A stretch of 64,000 nucleotides of DNA from Variovorax sp. CF313 (GCF_000282635.1 NZ_AKIW01000033.1:62001-126000); one strand, 5' to 3'. Shown: positions 16,832 through 26,633, counted from the first letter of the stretch. Notes: generated by a model from the letters alone, not told the origin. Translations and numbers: made by a program.

Positions 16832-17532
16832 ACACGCTGCGATCGACATCCTCCACCGGGCGAAGCGCCGGTGGCACGGCGGCCAACACGGCCGCGTACG
16901 GGCCGCTGGGCGGCACGCCCTCGCTGCGCCGCGCCAAGCGTGCGGCCGACATCCTGATGGCCGGCTCGTTCTTCCTGTTCTTCGGCTGGGCCTACGCGCT
17001 CATCTGGCTGGGCGTGCTCTACACCTCGGGCGGCCCGGCCATCTACATGCAGCCGCGCTACGGCAAGGATGGCCGCGTCTTCAAGTTCTACAAGTTCCGC
17101 TCGATGGTGGCCAATGCCGACGCGGTGCTGGCACGTCACCTGCGCAACAACGAGGCCGCGCGGCGCGAATGGGCCGTGTACCAGAAGCTGCAGAACGACC
17201 CGCGCATCACCCGCTTCGGTGCCTTCCTTCGCAAGTACAGCATCGACGAGTTCCCGCAGTTCTGGAACGTGCTCAAGGGCGACATGAGCATGGTGGGACC
17301 GCGCCCCTGCATGTTCGCGCAGAAGGACCTGTATGGCGAGTACTGGGACCACTACCGCGCCGTGCGCCCGGGCATCACGGGCCTGTGGCAGATCAGCGGG
17401 CGCAACGAGATCAGCTACCGCCGGCGCGCGGCGATGGACGCGGAATACGTGGCCCACCTGTCGCTGTGGCGCGACTTCGTGATCCTGCTGAAGACCTTCG
17501 GCGTGGTCGCCGGCGCACGCGGGTCCCGGTAG
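16828..17532 (+). CDS. Undecaprenyl-phosphate sugar-1-phosphate transferase (initiating enzyme)
   Basis: Starts the repeat unit by moving a sugar-1-phosphate onto undecaprenyl phosphate. The 234-residue protein is the short catalytic form of the WbaP/WcaJ family: one membrane segment (about 48-68), the catalytic block KFYKFRSM, DPRITRFGAFLRK, DEFPQFWNVLKGDMS, MVGPRP and PGITGLWQISGR. The large N-terminal membrane domain of WcaJ is absent. The donor sugar (glucose, galactose or another) cannot be read from the sequence. It overlaps the kinase gene by ATGA. Confidence 0.93.
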   Translation: MNTLRSTSSTGRSAGGTAANTAAYGPLGGTPSLRRAKRAADILMAGSFFLFFGWAYALIWLGVLYTSGGPAIYMQPRYGKDGRVFKFYKFRSMVANADAVLARHLRNNEAARREWAVYQKLQNDPRITRFGAFLRKYSIDEFPQFWNVLKGDMSMVGPRPCMFAQKDLYGEYWDHYRAVRPGITGLWQISGRNEISYRRRAAMDAEYVAHLSLWRDFVILLKTFGVVAGARGSR

Positions 17533-17586
17533 CCGGCTTCGATTCCGTCTCCCTCGAACTTCATCAACCCCTTCACGAAAGCTCAT

Positions 17587-18582
17587 ATGCGAATCTTTGT
17601 TGCAGGTCATCGCGGCTTGGTGGGTCAGGCGACGGCAAGGCGGCTGCGCGAACTGGGCCACGACGTGGTGACACGAACCCACAGCGAACTCGACCTCCTC
17701 GACCAGGCGGCAGTGGCCCGTTTCTTCGCGACGGAGCAGATCGACCAGGTCTACCTGGCAGCCGCCAAGGTCGGCGGCATCCACGCCAACATGACCTATC
17801 CCGCGCAGTTCATCTACGAGAACCTGACGATCGCCACCAACGTCACGCACCAGGCCTTCGTGTCGGGCGTGAAGCGGCTGCTGTTCCTCGGCTCCAGCTG
17901 CATCTACCCGCGCATGGCCGAGCAGCCGATCCGCGAGGAGTACCTGCTCAACGGCAAGCTCGAACCCACCAACGAGCCCTATGCGATCGCCAAGATCGCG
18001 GGCCTCAAGCTGTGCGAGAGCTACAACCGCCAGTACGGGGCCAGCCACGGCATCGACTACCGCAGCGTGATGCCGACCAACCTGTACGGCCCCGGCGACA
18101 ACTACCACCTGGAGAACAGCCACGTGGTGCCGGCGCTGATCCAGCGCTTCCACCTGGCCAAGATCAGCAACGCGCCCAGCGTGCTGATCTGGGGCAGCGG
18201 GCGCGCACGGCGCGAGTTCCTGTACGTCGACGACATGGTCGAAGGCTGCCTCGAGGTGATGAACCTGTCGCGCGCCGACTACGACCGGCAGACCGACGCG
18301 ATGCGCGGGCACATCAACCTCGGCACCGGCGAAGACGTCTCGATCGCCGAGCTCACCGAGCTGATCAGCGAAGTCGTGGGCTACACCGGCAGCATCCGCT
18401 ACGACCTCGCGCAGCCCGACGGCGCGCCGAGAAAGCTGCTGGACGTGTCGCGCGCCGCCAGCCTCGGCTGGCACGCGACCGTGCCGCTGGCAGAGGGGCT
18501 TCGCCGCACCTACGCCGACTACCAGAAGGCGCCCCGGCCGCTCGAGGAAAGCAACCCGGTCCAGGCGCACGTGCACGCCTGA
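17587..18582 (+). CDS. fcl: GDP-L-fucose synthase
   Basis: NADPH-dependent 3,5-epimerase/4-reductase that makes GDP-L-fucose from GDP-4-keto-6-deoxymannose. The 331-residue protein has the N-terminal nucleotide motif GHRGLVG, the catalytic Ser in LGSSCIYP, and YAIAK (Tyr132, Lys136). It indicates that the polysaccharide contains L-fucose or a related sugar. The partner GDP-mannose 4,6-dehydratase gene (gmd) is not in the window, so that step must be encoded elsewhere. ManC at the end of the locus supplies GDP-mannose. Confidence 0.94.
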   Translation: MRIFVAGHRGLVGQATARRLRELGHDVVTRTHSELDLLDQAAVARFFATEQIDQVYLAAAKVGGIHANMTYPAQFIYENLTIATNVTHQAFVSGVKRLLFLGSSCIYPRMAEQPIREEYLLNGKLEPTNEPYAIAKIAGLKLCESYNRQYGASHGIDYRSVMPTNLYGPGDNYHLENSHVVPALIQRFHLAKISNAPSVLIWGSGRARREFLYVDDMVEGCLEVMNLSRADYDRQTDAMRGHINLGTGEDVSIAELTELISEVVGYTGSIRYDLAQPDGAPRKLLDVSRAASLGWHATVPLAEGLRRTYADYQKAPRPLEESNPVQAHVHA

Positions 18583-18625
18583 ACCGCTCCAACCCATCCA
18601 TCGACCCACCCACGGCAGGCCCGCC

Positions 18626-19951
18626 ATGCGAACCCTCTCCTTCTGGTCCGGCATCGTCTGCGCCATGCTGTGCGGCCTGGTCGATCCGGTGTGGGGCTAT
18701 GCGGCGGTGTTCGCGCTGTCGCTGATCCAGCTCTCGATGCTGGGTTCCTCCGGCGGCAGCGTGTTCCTGCTGATCCACTACGCGACGATCCTCACCTACT
18801 TCTCGATCGCGCCGGCGATGCAGATTTCGCAGGACGTCGAGTTCTGGGAGGCCGGCGTCATGCGCACGGACGCGTACACCCAGGCGCTGATGCTCCTGTT
18901 GCTGTACATGGCCGGCGTGGAGGCCGCGCGGCTGGGCGTGCCCGACGCGCCCGAGCACCTGCCGGGGGCCCACGACCGGCGGCTGATCGGCGTGGCCCAC
19001 CCTCTTCTTCTGTTGCTGAGCTGCTCGCTGGCCGCCTTCGCCTCGCTGTTCATCAGGCCCGAGCTCAACTTCGTGGCGCGCGGCGTCGTGGGCGGTGCCA
19101 GCGGTGAAGACAACGTGCCGATCGATTACATCTTCTATTCGACGCTGCCCAAGCTGGTGGTTCTGCTGTGCTTCGTGGCGCTGGTCATCCACGCGGTGCG
19201 CCGCCGCACGCTGTGGTCCTGGTGCGCGGCGGGCCTGGCGTTCGGCCTGGCGCTGGCCGCGGCCAACCCGGTGAACACGGCGCGGCAGGTCCTGCTGATC
19301 GGGCTGCTGCCGCTGCTCATCCATGGGCTGGGGCGCGGCCGGCGCTGGCTGCTCGCAGGGGTGACCTTCGGCTCCATCGCCGGCCTGGGCCCGGTGCTGA
19401 ACCTGATCTCGCGCGGCAGCATGTGGGGCGAGGAGCTCACGACCTTCCCGTTCAGCCAGGACTTCGACGCCATGTTCGTTGTCGCGGGCATCCTGGAGCG
19501 CGCGCCCATTCCGGACCTCGGCTGGGGCCGCTACCTGCTCTCGGCGTTCTCTTTCTTCCTGCCGCGCGACCTGAAGATGTTTCCCGACTTCGACCCGCTC
19601 GGCTGGTCGGCCATCCTCGGCAACTTCTCCCAAAGCAACCTGTCGCTGCCGCCCTTCACCACGGCGTACTTCGACTTCGGCCTGGCGGGGCCGGCGCTGT
19701 TCGGCTTTGCGATCTCGGCGGGCTTTCGCATGGTCGACCGCGCCATCGATCCGAACCGGCCGCTGTCGGGCGCCTACCTGTCGGCGCTGGTGCTGCTCGC
19801 GGCCTACGTGCCGTTCATGCGCGGCCCGATCCTGGGCTGGGGGCCGTTCGCGGCTTCGGGCCTGATCGCCGCTCTCATTGCCGGCGCCCTGAGTTCCCGC
19901 GCCCGCCGTCCGCTTCCGCGCGCCGTGCGGCATGGCCTTCCGAGCGCATGA
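18626..19951 (+). CDS. Wzy-like polysaccharide polymerase
   Basis: Integral membrane protein of 441 residues with many hydrophobic segments, among them the N-terminal LSFWSGIVCAML and the C-terminal GAYLSALVLLAAYVPFM. It also has a long polar loop in the second half (about 260-330). Topology, length and position between the sugar-synthesis gene and the glycosyltransferases fit an O-antigen/EPS polymerase. Sequence conservation in such proteins is low, so the call rests on membrane pattern and context. It overlaps the following ORF's upstream ATG. Confidence 0.78.
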   Translation: MRTLSFWSGIVCAMLCGLVDPVWGYAAVFALSLIQLSMLGSSGGSVFLLIHYATILTYFSIAPAMQISQDVEFWEAGVMRTDAYTQALMLLLLYMAGVEAARLGVPDAPEHLPGAHDRRLIGVAHPLLLLLSCSLAAFASLFIRPELNFVARGVVGGASGEDNVPIDYIFYSTLPKLVVLLCFVALVIHAVRRRTLWSWCAAGLAFGLALAAANPVNTARQVLLIGLLPLLIHGLGRGRRWLLAGVTFGSIAGLGPVLNLISRGSMWGEELTTFPFSQDFDAMFVVAGILERAPIPDLGWGRYLLSAFSFFLPRDLKMFPDFDPLGWSAILGNFSQSNLSLPPFTTAYFDFGLAGPALFGFAISAGFRMVDRAIDPNRPLSGAYLSALVLLAAYVPFMRGPILGWGPFAASGLIAALIAGALSSRARRPLPRAVRHGLPSA

Positions 19952-19965
19952 AGAGGGGCATCGCC

Positions 19966-21042
19966 ATGGCCATCTACCTCTACTACGACACCGTGCGGCT
20001 CAACAAGGCGGCCGGCGGCGTGCTCAATGTGTCCGAGGTGCTGCTTCGCCACATGCGGCTGTCGCAGGACGACCGGGTCGAGCCGGTGAGCGAGCGGCAT
20101 CCGCGCCTGTTCGCCCTGGCGCAGCGCCTGAAGATCAACCGCTTCATCCTCGACACGCTGCTCTACAACTTCCACTGCCTGCGCACGCTGTTGACGGGCG
20201 AGCGGCTGTACTCGTTCTTTCCCAACTACTTCCTGCCGGTCACGCTTTTCGGGCGGCACCGCCATTCGATCGTCATCGTCCACGACCTGCAGTACAAGGC
20301 CTACCCGCAGTACTTCAAGCGCAGCAAGCGCCTCTTCCTGGACTGGAGCCTGTGGCGCGCGGCACGCAGCGCGGCGGACGTGGTCTTCATCAGCCGCAGC
20401 AGCCAGCGCGACTTCGAGCGCCACTTCGGCCGCTGCGAGCATTCGACAGTCATCTTCAACCCGGTGGACGCGCCCCGGGTCGCCGCGACGCCCGCCGCGA
20501 CACCGAACGAGCGCTACCTCATCGCCGCCTACCACTACTACCCGCACAAGAACTTCGGCGGCATCCTCACGCTGTTCGAGCGCATGCGGCGCGCCGGCCT
20601 CGTCGACTACCTCGACATCACCGGCAACGGCGCGGCCGAGGTCGAGCGCATGGTGGCCGCGCTGGCGCCCGAGGTGCGCGGCTTCGTGCGGCACCGGGGG
20701 CTGGTGTCGCGCGACGAACTGCTGCGGCTCTACCAGGGCGCCACCGCTTTCATCTCGCTGTCCACCTTCGAGGGCTTCAACCTCTCGGCGGCCGAAGCGG
20801 CGACGCTGGGCGTGCCGCTGCTGCTGTCGGACATTCCGGTGCACCGCGAGTTGTTCGAGGGCTACGGCTTCTTCGTGGGGAGCGCTTCCAGCGACCCCTT
20901 CCGGCTCGCCAAGCACCTTGCCCACCACGAACGCACGCATCCGGTATGGGCGCATGCCGCCGCCTGCGCGCCCGCCACCATCGCGGGCCGCTACCTGATG
21001 CTCAAGCGCGGCACGCTGTCGCTCGCCAGGGCCATGCCATGA
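19966..21042 (+). CDS. GT4-family glycosyltransferase
   Basis: Retaining GT-B glycosyltransferase of 358 residues, expected to add a sugar to the lipid-linked repeat unit at the inner membrane. The C-terminal half has the family features YYPHKNFGG (donor-site region), the turn GLVSRDELLRLYQGA, and the E-x7-E segment EGFNLSAAEAATLGVP followed by SDIPVHREL. The ATG at 19966 has AAGAGGGG upstream and begins at the conserved strand. An ATG at 19948 that overlaps the polymerase stop is possible. The gene overlaps the next one by ATGA. Confidence 0.9.
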   Translation: MAIYLYYDTVRLNKAAGGVLNVSEVLLRHMRLSQDDRVEPVSERHPRLFALAQRLKINRFILDTLLYNFHCLRTLLTGERLYSFFPNYFLPVTLFGRHRHSIVIVHDLQYKAYPQYFKRSKRLFLDWSLWRAARSAADVVFISRSSQRDFERHFGRCEHSTVIFNPVDAPRVAATPAATPNERYLIAAYHYYPHKNFGGILTLFERMRRAGLVDYLDITGNGAAEVERMVAALAPEVRGFVRHRGLVSRDELLRLYQGATAFISLSTFEGFNLSAAEAATLGVPLLLSDIPVHRELFEGYGFFVGSASSDPFRLAKHLAHHERTHPVWAHAAACAPATIAGRYLMLKRGTLSLARAMP

Positions 21043-21992
21043 CGAAGCGGCCGCTCCGCGCCATGCGATTTCTCGCGGCGCTGCTGTCGTTCCAGCTGGC
21101 GGCACTGCCGCTGGCCGGCCGTGCGCAGCTTGCGGGCGGCCCGGTGCCGGGCTTCGGCGTGATGGTGCATTACCTGCCCGACAAGCAGTCGATCAGCGAG
21201 ATCGGGCGCTTCGACGTCGAAGCCTTCGCGTCGGCACTGGCGGACATGCGCGCCTCGCACCTGATCCTGACGCTCGGGCAGAACAACGGCCAGTACATCG
21301 CGCCCAATGCCGCGCTCGAAGCGCTCTGCCCGGCCAGCGCAGGCAACCGTTCGCCGCGCGACCTGCCGATGGAAATCGGCCAGGCGCTTCGCAGCCGCGG
21401 CATTGCGCTGATCCTCTACCTGCCGTTCCGCGCGCCGCAGGGCGACCGCGCGCTGATGGAATGCCTGGGCGACGTGTCCGAACAGGAGCCGCCGCCCGCG
21501 CGCTTCATCGCCGCCTGGTCGAGTGTGATCCGCGACTGGTCGGAACGCTACGGCTCGCTCGTGAGCGGCTGGTGGTTCGACGGCACCTACAACACGAAGG
21601 GCATCACGCCGGCCGGCTGGGAGCTGCTGTGCAGCGCAGCCCGCGCGGGCGGGGGCAACCGCTGGCTGGCCTTCAACGCGGGGGAAGGCGCGGAGCACTT
21701 CAGCGCGAAATCGGCGCCCTGCCAGAACCTGATGGCCGGCGAGTACATGCAGCCGCCCGCGCGTCTCTCGGCCCCGCCGTCGGAGCTGGCGCTCCACGTG
21801 CTCACGCCGCTGAGTGCCTCGTGGGGCCGCGAGGCGCCGGCGCGCTTCTCGGCCACGCAGCTGCGCAACTGGATCTCGGAAGCGGCCGCCGCGCGCGGCC
21901 TCTTCACGCTGGACATGCCCGTCGATGCCACCGGCCGTTTTCTTCCCGCGCATGTCGCGCTGATGAAGAGCGTCACGGCGCGCACCCCCTGA
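21039..21992 (+). CDS. Secreted fucosidase-like (GH29-related) protein
   Basis: A 317-residue exported protein with a signal-peptide-like N-terminus (hydrophobic AALLSFQLAALPLAG, cleavage near GRAQ). The mature part looks like a TIM-barrel glycosidase: an early FGVMVHYLPD strand and GWWFDGTYN with Asp181, like the nucleophile motif xWFDG of GH29 alpha-L-fucosidases. It is shorter than typical GH29 enzymes and the homology is judged by eye. Placed in a locus with GDP-fucose synthase, it may trim or edit the fucosylated polymer in the periplasm. Overlaps at its start show it is part of the operon. Confidence 0.6.
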   Translation: MTKRPLRAMRFLAALLSFQLAALPLAGRAQLAGGPVPGFGVMVHYLPDKQSISEIGRFDVEAFASALADMRASHLILTLGQNNGQYIAPNAALEALCPASAGNRSPRDLPMEIGQALRSRGIALILYLPFRAPQGDRALMECLGDVSEQEPPPARFIAAWSSVIRDWSERYGSLVSGWWFDGTYNTKGITPAGWELLCSAARAGGGNRWLAFNAGEGAEHFSAKSAPCQNLMAGEYMQPPARLSAPPSELALHVLTPLSASWGREAPARFSATQLRNWISEAAAARGLFTLDMPVDATGRFLPAHVALMKSVTARTP

Positions 21993-22037
21993 ATTCAACG
22001 AGTGCTGTCACATCCCCTCACCCCTCAAACAAGAGCC

Positions 22038-22976
22038 ATGAATCCATCCTTGCCCTTCATCGTCGTGGAAGACCGCCAGAACAAGACGCTCGCGCTGTGC
22101 CGCGAATCGGCCGCGCTGGCCGGCGAGCCGCTTCTCGTGCTCTCAAGCACCGACGCCGGCCCGGCCTACGAACGCTTCTGCCGGTCGTACGTGCATCTGT
22201 CGAGCAACTCGCCCGAGTTCGAGAAGATCTGCTTCCGGCGCTACTTTCTTCTAGCGCGGTTTCTGGAATCCAACCCGGAAGTGCGCGAGTTCACGCTGAT
22301 CGACAGCGACGTGCTGCTCTTCCAGGGGGCCGGGCCGCATGTCGCGCGGCTCGCGGGCAAGGCCGATTTCTCGGGTTCCTGCATGCAGACCTCGGACGGC
22401 TGGAACCACTGCCAGATCTCGCCGCACGTGAGCTACTGGACCGCGAACGGCCTGCGCCAGTTCGTGGCCTACGTGCTCGACTGCTACGCCACCCCGTCGG
22501 GACGCAGGAAGCTGCGCGAGATTGCCGCGCGCTTTGCCGCGCGGGGCGTGCGCGGCGGCGTGTCGGACATGACACTGCTCTACCTCTGGGCCCACGCCAC
22601 GGGCAACGACGCGCCCATCAACCGCGTGCTCGACGGCACCGTCATCGACCACAACATCAACGGCATGCACAACCAGCTGCAGCGGGAGTTCAAGGTCCTG
22701 GGCGGCGCCAAGCGCATCGCGTACCGCGAGGGTAAGGCCTGGCTGACGAGCACCACCGGCGACATGACGCGCGTGGTGGCGCTGCACTTCCAGGGCAGCG
22801 CCAAGATGGCCATGCCCTACGCGCTGCGCGGCCACACGTACACCGTGGCGGGCGTGACCTTCGTGCTGCAGATGGCACGCCGCGCCAGGAACAACGCGTT
22901 CCGGGCCGCGGCGTTCGCGCGCCGGGTCTTCGACCCGCGCCGCGCGCCCCGCGCCTCGGCCAGCAAGCAACCGTGA
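22038..22976 (+). CDS. Probable GT-A-fold glycosyltransferase
   Basis: A 312-residue soluble protein without a close family name that I recognise. It contains a DxD motif in FTLIDSDVLLF (metal/nucleotide-sugar binding) and, late in the chain, ALHFQGSAKMAM, which resembles the HFxGxxK metal/phosphate motif of GT8-type enzymes. The interval has SDMTLLYLWA and IDHNINGMHN, as in retaining GT-A enzymes. Its place between other EPS genes supports a transferase role. It could instead add a non-sugar substituent. The start ATG was chosen where conserved-looking sequence begins. Confidence 0.6.
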   Translation: MNPSLPFIVVEDRQNKTLALCRESAALAGEPLLVLSSTDAGPAYERFCRSYVHLSSNSPEFEKICFRRYFLLARFLESNPEVREFTLIDSDVLLFQGAGPHVARLAGKADFSGSCMQTSDGWNHCQISPHVSYWTANGLRQFVAYVLDCYATPSGRRKLREIAARFAARGVRGGVSDMTLLYLWAHATGNDAPINRVLDGTVIDHNINGMHNQLQREFKVLGGAKRIAYREGKAWLTSTTGDMTRVVALHFQGSAKMAMPYALRGHTYTVAGVTFVLQMARRARNNAFRAAAFARRVFDPRRAPRASASKQP

Positions 22977-22989
22977 ACCGGCCTGCGCC

Positions 22990-24249
22990 ATGAAGCACTT
23001 CAGCCCGCAACTCGCACTGCCCGGCGCCCGCATGGCCTGGCTTTCGGGCGTGGGCGCGCTGGCTTCGCGGCTGTATGTGTACCTGTCGGGTTTCCTGGCC
23101 ATCTTCCTGATGGCGGCGAGCATTTCCCCGGCGCGCTTCGGCGAGTACTCCATCTACCAGTCGGTCATGGAAGTGGCGCTGGTGGTGGGCACGCTGGGCA
23201 GCTCGCTGCTGTTCTCGCGCAATGCGGCCACAGTACCGCCGGGCGTCACGCGCGGCGACGTGGTGCGCACGCTGGCCATCGGGCTGCCGCTGGCCGCGAT
23301 GCTGGCGACCGTGATCCTCACGGTGCAGCACATGCCGGTGGGCGACGCGCCCTTCCTGCTCGTGATTGCCACGCTGGCGGTCTTCGCGTTCAACAGCCTG
23401 CGCCTCTCGTTCAGCCGCGGCCTCGGCCACGCGAGGCTGCTCAACCTGGAGACCGGCATCCGCTCGACCATCCTGGTCGCCGGCGTGAGCCTCTGCGTCG
23501 CGGTGCGCTTCGAGCTGGGCGTGGCGCACCTGCTGCTCATCAACCTGTTCGCCGTGGTGGTGGTTTGCCTGGCCATCGGCCTGCCGGGCAACGGCGCGGC
23601 GCCACCGGCCGGGCGGGCTGCGCTCGGGCTGGCGTCGCAGGCCGGCGCAACGATGTACTCGCTGCTCATGTTCCTGCTGCGCAAGTCGGACCTGCTCATC
23701 GTGGCGTACTTCATGCCGCTCGGCTACGTGGGGGCCTTCAAGATCGCCTTCCTGCTGGCCGAGGCGCCGTCGCAGTTCGTGCAGGCTTTTCTCGTCACGA
23801 AGACACCCGCGATGCTGGAGACGGATGCGCACAACTTCTCCTCGGAAAAGCTGCGCCTCGCGAAGTATTCCTTCCTGCTGGGCTGCGGGCTCTTCGTCGG
23901 GCTGGCCGCCCTCATCTCGGTGGCTGCGCCGCTGCTCAAGCTGGGCAACGAGGCGCGCTCCATCTTCCTGTGCATTGCGCCGTACTTCCTGCTGCGCACC
24001 TACACGATCCATCACGAAATGGTGCTCTCGCTGAAGACCTCGATGGGGTCGCTCGGCCGGTGGGCGCTGCTGGAGGTTGCCCTGCGGCTGGCGTCCTACT
24101 TCGCGGTGGCGGTGATGTTTCCGGGCAAGCCGCACTACGTGTTCTTCATCGCCTGTGCGACCGACCTCGCGCTGTACGAAACACGCATGCGCCTGCATTT
24201 CGGTTTCTTCCCCCTGCTGCGCCTGCTGGCGCGGAGGCGGGCATCGTGA
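22990..24249 (+). CDS. Wzx-like repeat-unit flippase
   Basis: Polytopic membrane protein of 419 residues with about 12 hydrophobic segments and a C-terminal Arg tail. The MATE/Wzx pattern is visible in SRLYVYLSGFLAIFLMAAS, RFGEYSIYQS and LLRKSDLLIVAYF. It would flip undecaprenyl-linked repeat units to the periplasm for the Wzy-like polymerase. It starts 13 nt after the previous gene, and its stop overlaps the next gene's GTG (GTGA), so export and glycosyl transfer are co-translated. Confidence 0.86.
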   Translation: MKHFSPQLALPGARMAWLSGVGALASRLYVYLSGFLAIFLMAASISPARFGEYSIYQSVMEVALVVGTLGSSLLFSRNAATVPPGVTRGDVVRTLAIGLPLAAMLATVILTVQHMPVGDAPFLLVIATLAVFAFNSLRLSFSRGLGHARLLNLETGIRSTILVAGVSLCVAVRFELGVAHLLLINLFAVVVVCLAIGLPGNGAAPPAGRAALGLASQAGATMYSLLMFLLRKSDLLIVAYFMPLGYVGAFKIAFLLAEAPSQFVQAFLVTKTPAMLETDAHNFSSEKLRLAKYSFLLGCGLFVGLAALISVAAPLLKLGNEARSIFLCIAPYFLLRTYTIHHEMVLSLKTSMGSLGRWALLEVALRLASYFAVAVMFPGKPHYVFFIACATDLALYETRMRLHFGFFPLLRLLARRRAS

Positions 24250-25493
24250 AGATCCTCCTCTACTCGATGAACTTCGCGCCCGAGCTGGCCGGCATCGGCA
24301 AGTATTCGGGCGAGATGGCTGAGTGGCTGCACGCCCGCGGACACGAGGTGCGGGTGATTGCGTCGCAGCCCTTCTTTCCGCAATGGTCGGTGTTCGAGGG
24401 CTACTCGGCGTGGAGCTGGCGCAAGACTGGCTGGAACGGTGTCACGGTCTGGCGCGCGCCCACCTGGGTACCGTCGAAGCCCCGTGCGCTGGGGCGCATC
24501 GGGCACCTGCTGTCCTTCACGCTGTCGAGCATTCCGTCGCTGCTGGCGCAACTGCGCTGGAAGCCCGACGTGGTGTTCGTCGTGGAACCGCCCATTTCCT
24601 GCACGCCGGCCGCCCTGTGCTTTGCGAAGCTGCTCGGCATCCGGTCGTGGCTGCATATCCAGGACTACGAGGTGGACGCGGCATTTGACCTCGGCTGGGT
24701 GCGCGGCGAACGGGTGCGGCGCTTCGCGCTGGCGGCCGAGCGCTGGCTCATGCAGCGGTTCGACCGGGTCTCGAGCATCTCGTCCACGATGTGCGCCAAG
24801 GCCCTGGAAAAAGGCGTGGACGAGGCCCAACTGGTGCTGTTTCCAAACTGGGTCGACGTGGAGGCCATCCAGCCTGTCGCAAGGCCGGCGGTGGCCGAAG
24901 GTGTGCCGCCGCAGGGCTATCGGGCCGAGCTGAACATTCCGGCCGACGCAGTGGTGGTGCTCTATGCGGGCAGCCTCGGCAGCAAGCAGGGCATCGAGCT
25001 GCTGGCCGAGGCGGCGCGCCTGCTGATCTGCTCTCACGGCATCCACTTCGTGTTCTGCGGCAACGGACCGAGCCGCGCCTCGCTGATGGACGCCTGCGTC
25101 CGGCTGACCAACACGCATTTTCTCGACCTGCAGCCGGCCGAGCGATTCAACGAACTGCTGGGCATGGCCGACATCCACGTGCTGCCCCAGCGCGCCGATG
25201 CCGCGGACCTCGTCATGCCGTCGAAGCTCGGCGGCATGTTCGCGAGCGGCCGCGCCGTGATCGTCACCGCGCACGCCGGCACCGCGCTCAGCGAGGCCGT
25301 ATGGGGCCGCGGCGTGGTGGTCGAGCCTGGCGACGCGGCAGCGCTGGCCGATGCCATCGAACAGCTCTCCATGTCGCCCGCGACGCGCGATCTGCTGGGC
25401 TCGGCCGGCCGCCGCTTCGCGGAGGAAGAGCTGGACCGCGACACCATCCTGCTGCGCCTCGAAGAGGAACTGCAGCGCTGCATCGCGCGCTGA
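24246..25493 (+). CDS. WcaI-like glycosyltransferase (GT4)
   Basis: GT-B glycosyltransferase of 415 residues. The N-terminus closely recalls colanic-acid WcaI: MNFAPELAGIGKYSGEMAEW and SQPFFPQWSVFEGY. Mid-chain are HIQDYEVDAAFDLG and FPNWVDVEAI. The C-terminal donor half has YAGSLGSKQGIELL, FCGNGPSR and LPQRADAADLVMPSKLGGMFASG by fragments. WcaI is thought to be a fucosyltransferase in colanic acid, which would match the fcl gene here (family-based inference). It starts with GTG overlapping the flippase stop. Confidence 0.88.
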   Translation: MKILLYSMNFAPELAGIGKYSGEMAEWLHARGHEVRVIASQPFFPQWSVFEGYSAWSWRKTGWNGVTVWRAPTWVPSKPRALGRIGHLLSFTLSSIPSLLAQLRWKPDVVFVVEPPISCTPAALCFAKLLGIRSWLHIQDYEVDAAFDLGWVRGERVRRFALAAERWLMQRFDRVSSISSTMCAKALEKGVDEAQLVLFPNWVDVEAIQPVARPAVAEGVPPQGYRAELNIPADAVVVLYAGSLGSKQGIELLAEAARLLICSHGIHFVFCGNGPSRASLMDACVRLTNTHFLDLQPAERFNELLGMADIHVLPQRADAADLVMPSKLGGMFASGRAVIVTAHAGTALSEAVWGRGVVVEPGDAAALADAIEQLSMSPATRDLLGSAGRRFAEEELDRDTILLRLEEELQRCIAR

Positions 25494-25523
25494 CGAAACG
25501 CGCCGCACACCAGGACCACGACC

Positions 25524-26633
25524 ATGCGCGCACCCAGAATTCTCGTGACCGGCGGCGCCGGATTCATCGGCAGCCATACCTGCGTGGCGCTGATCGCGGC
25601 GGGCTACCTGCCGGTGGTGCTCGACACGCTCGTCAACAGCGACGCGCGTTCGCTGCAGCGGGTGGCGTGCATCACGGGCGTCGAGCCCGTCCTCGTGTGC
25701 GGCGACGTGCGCGACGCGGTGGCGCTCGACCGGGTGTTCGCGGCGTACGACGTCGCAGCGGTGGTGCATCTCGCCGGCCTGAAGGCGGTCGGCGAATCGA
25801 TGGCCGACCCGGTGAGCTACTACGACGTCAACCTCGCCGGCACGCTGGCGCTGGTGCAGGCCATGGACCGGACCGGCGTGCGCACGCTGGTGTTTTCCTC
25901 GTCGGCGACGGTGTACGGCGACTCGCAGCCCTCGCCGATCGCGGAAAGCGCGCCGTACGCTGCGGTGAACCCCTACGGCCGCACCAAGGCAATGGTGGAA
26001 AGCATGCTGGCCGACCTGGCTCGGGCCGACGCGCGCTGGAGCATCGCCTGCCTGCGCTACTTCAACCCCATCGGCGCGCACGAAAGCGGGCTGCTCGGCG
26101 AGCGGCCGCACGGGCCGCCCAACAACCTGATGCCCTACATCGCGCAGGTCGCGGCCGGCCAGTGCGAATGCCTGGTGGTGCATGGCGCCGACTACGACAC
26201 CGTCGACGGCACCGGCGTGCGCGACTACGTGCACGTGATGGACGTGGCCGAGGGCCACGTGGCGGCGCTGCGCCACGTGGCCCGCCGGCCCGGCATTCTC
26301 ATGGCCAACCTCGGCACCGGCCGCGGCGCATCGGTGCTGGAGGTGGTGTCGGCCTTCGAGCGCGCGAGCGGCCGCCGCATCGCGCTGCGCATCGGGCCGC
26401 GCCGACCAGGAGACGCACCCGCCTACTGGGCCGATGCGCGCGGCGCCTGGCAGGCCTTCGGCTGGCGCGCGCGCCGCGACCTCGACCAGATGTGCGCGGA
26501 CAGCTGGCGCTGGCAGGCCGCGAATCCGCATGGTTTCGACGACCCGGCACCGGCCCATGCCTCGGGCCTGCCGCGCTTCCAGGACAACACCAGCACGAGC
26601 ATCAACTCCAAACCGGGACACAGCCATGCCTGA
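25524..26633 (+). CDS. galE: UDP-glucose 4-epimerase
   Basis: NAD-dependent interconversion of UDP-glucose and UDP-galactose (or the N-acetyl forms), supplying a donor for the polysaccharide. The 369-residue protein has GGAGFIGSH at the start, FSSSATVYGD, YGRTK (Tyr151, Lys155), and RYFNPIGAHESG as in GalE. The C-terminus is about 30 residues longer than usual and Ser/Thr/Asn-rich. It overlaps the response-regulator gene by 8 nt. Confidence 0.93.
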   Translation: MRAPRILVTGGAGFIGSHTCVALIAAGYLPVVLDTLVNSDARSLQRVACITGVEPVLVCGDVRDAVALDRVFAAYDVAAVVHLAGLKAVGESMADPVSYYDVNLAGTLALVQAMDRTGVRTLVFSSSATVYGDSQPSPIAESAPYAAVNPYGRTKAMVESMLADLARADARWSIACLRYFNPIGAHESGLLGERPHGPPNNLMPYIAQVAAGQCECLVVHGADYDTVDGTGVRDYVHVMDVAEGHVAALRHVARRPGILMANLGTGRGASVLEVVSAFERASGRRIALRIGPRRPGDAPAYWADARGAWQAFGWRARRDLDQMCADSWRWQAANPHGFDDPAPAHASGLPRFQDNTSTSINSKPGHSHA

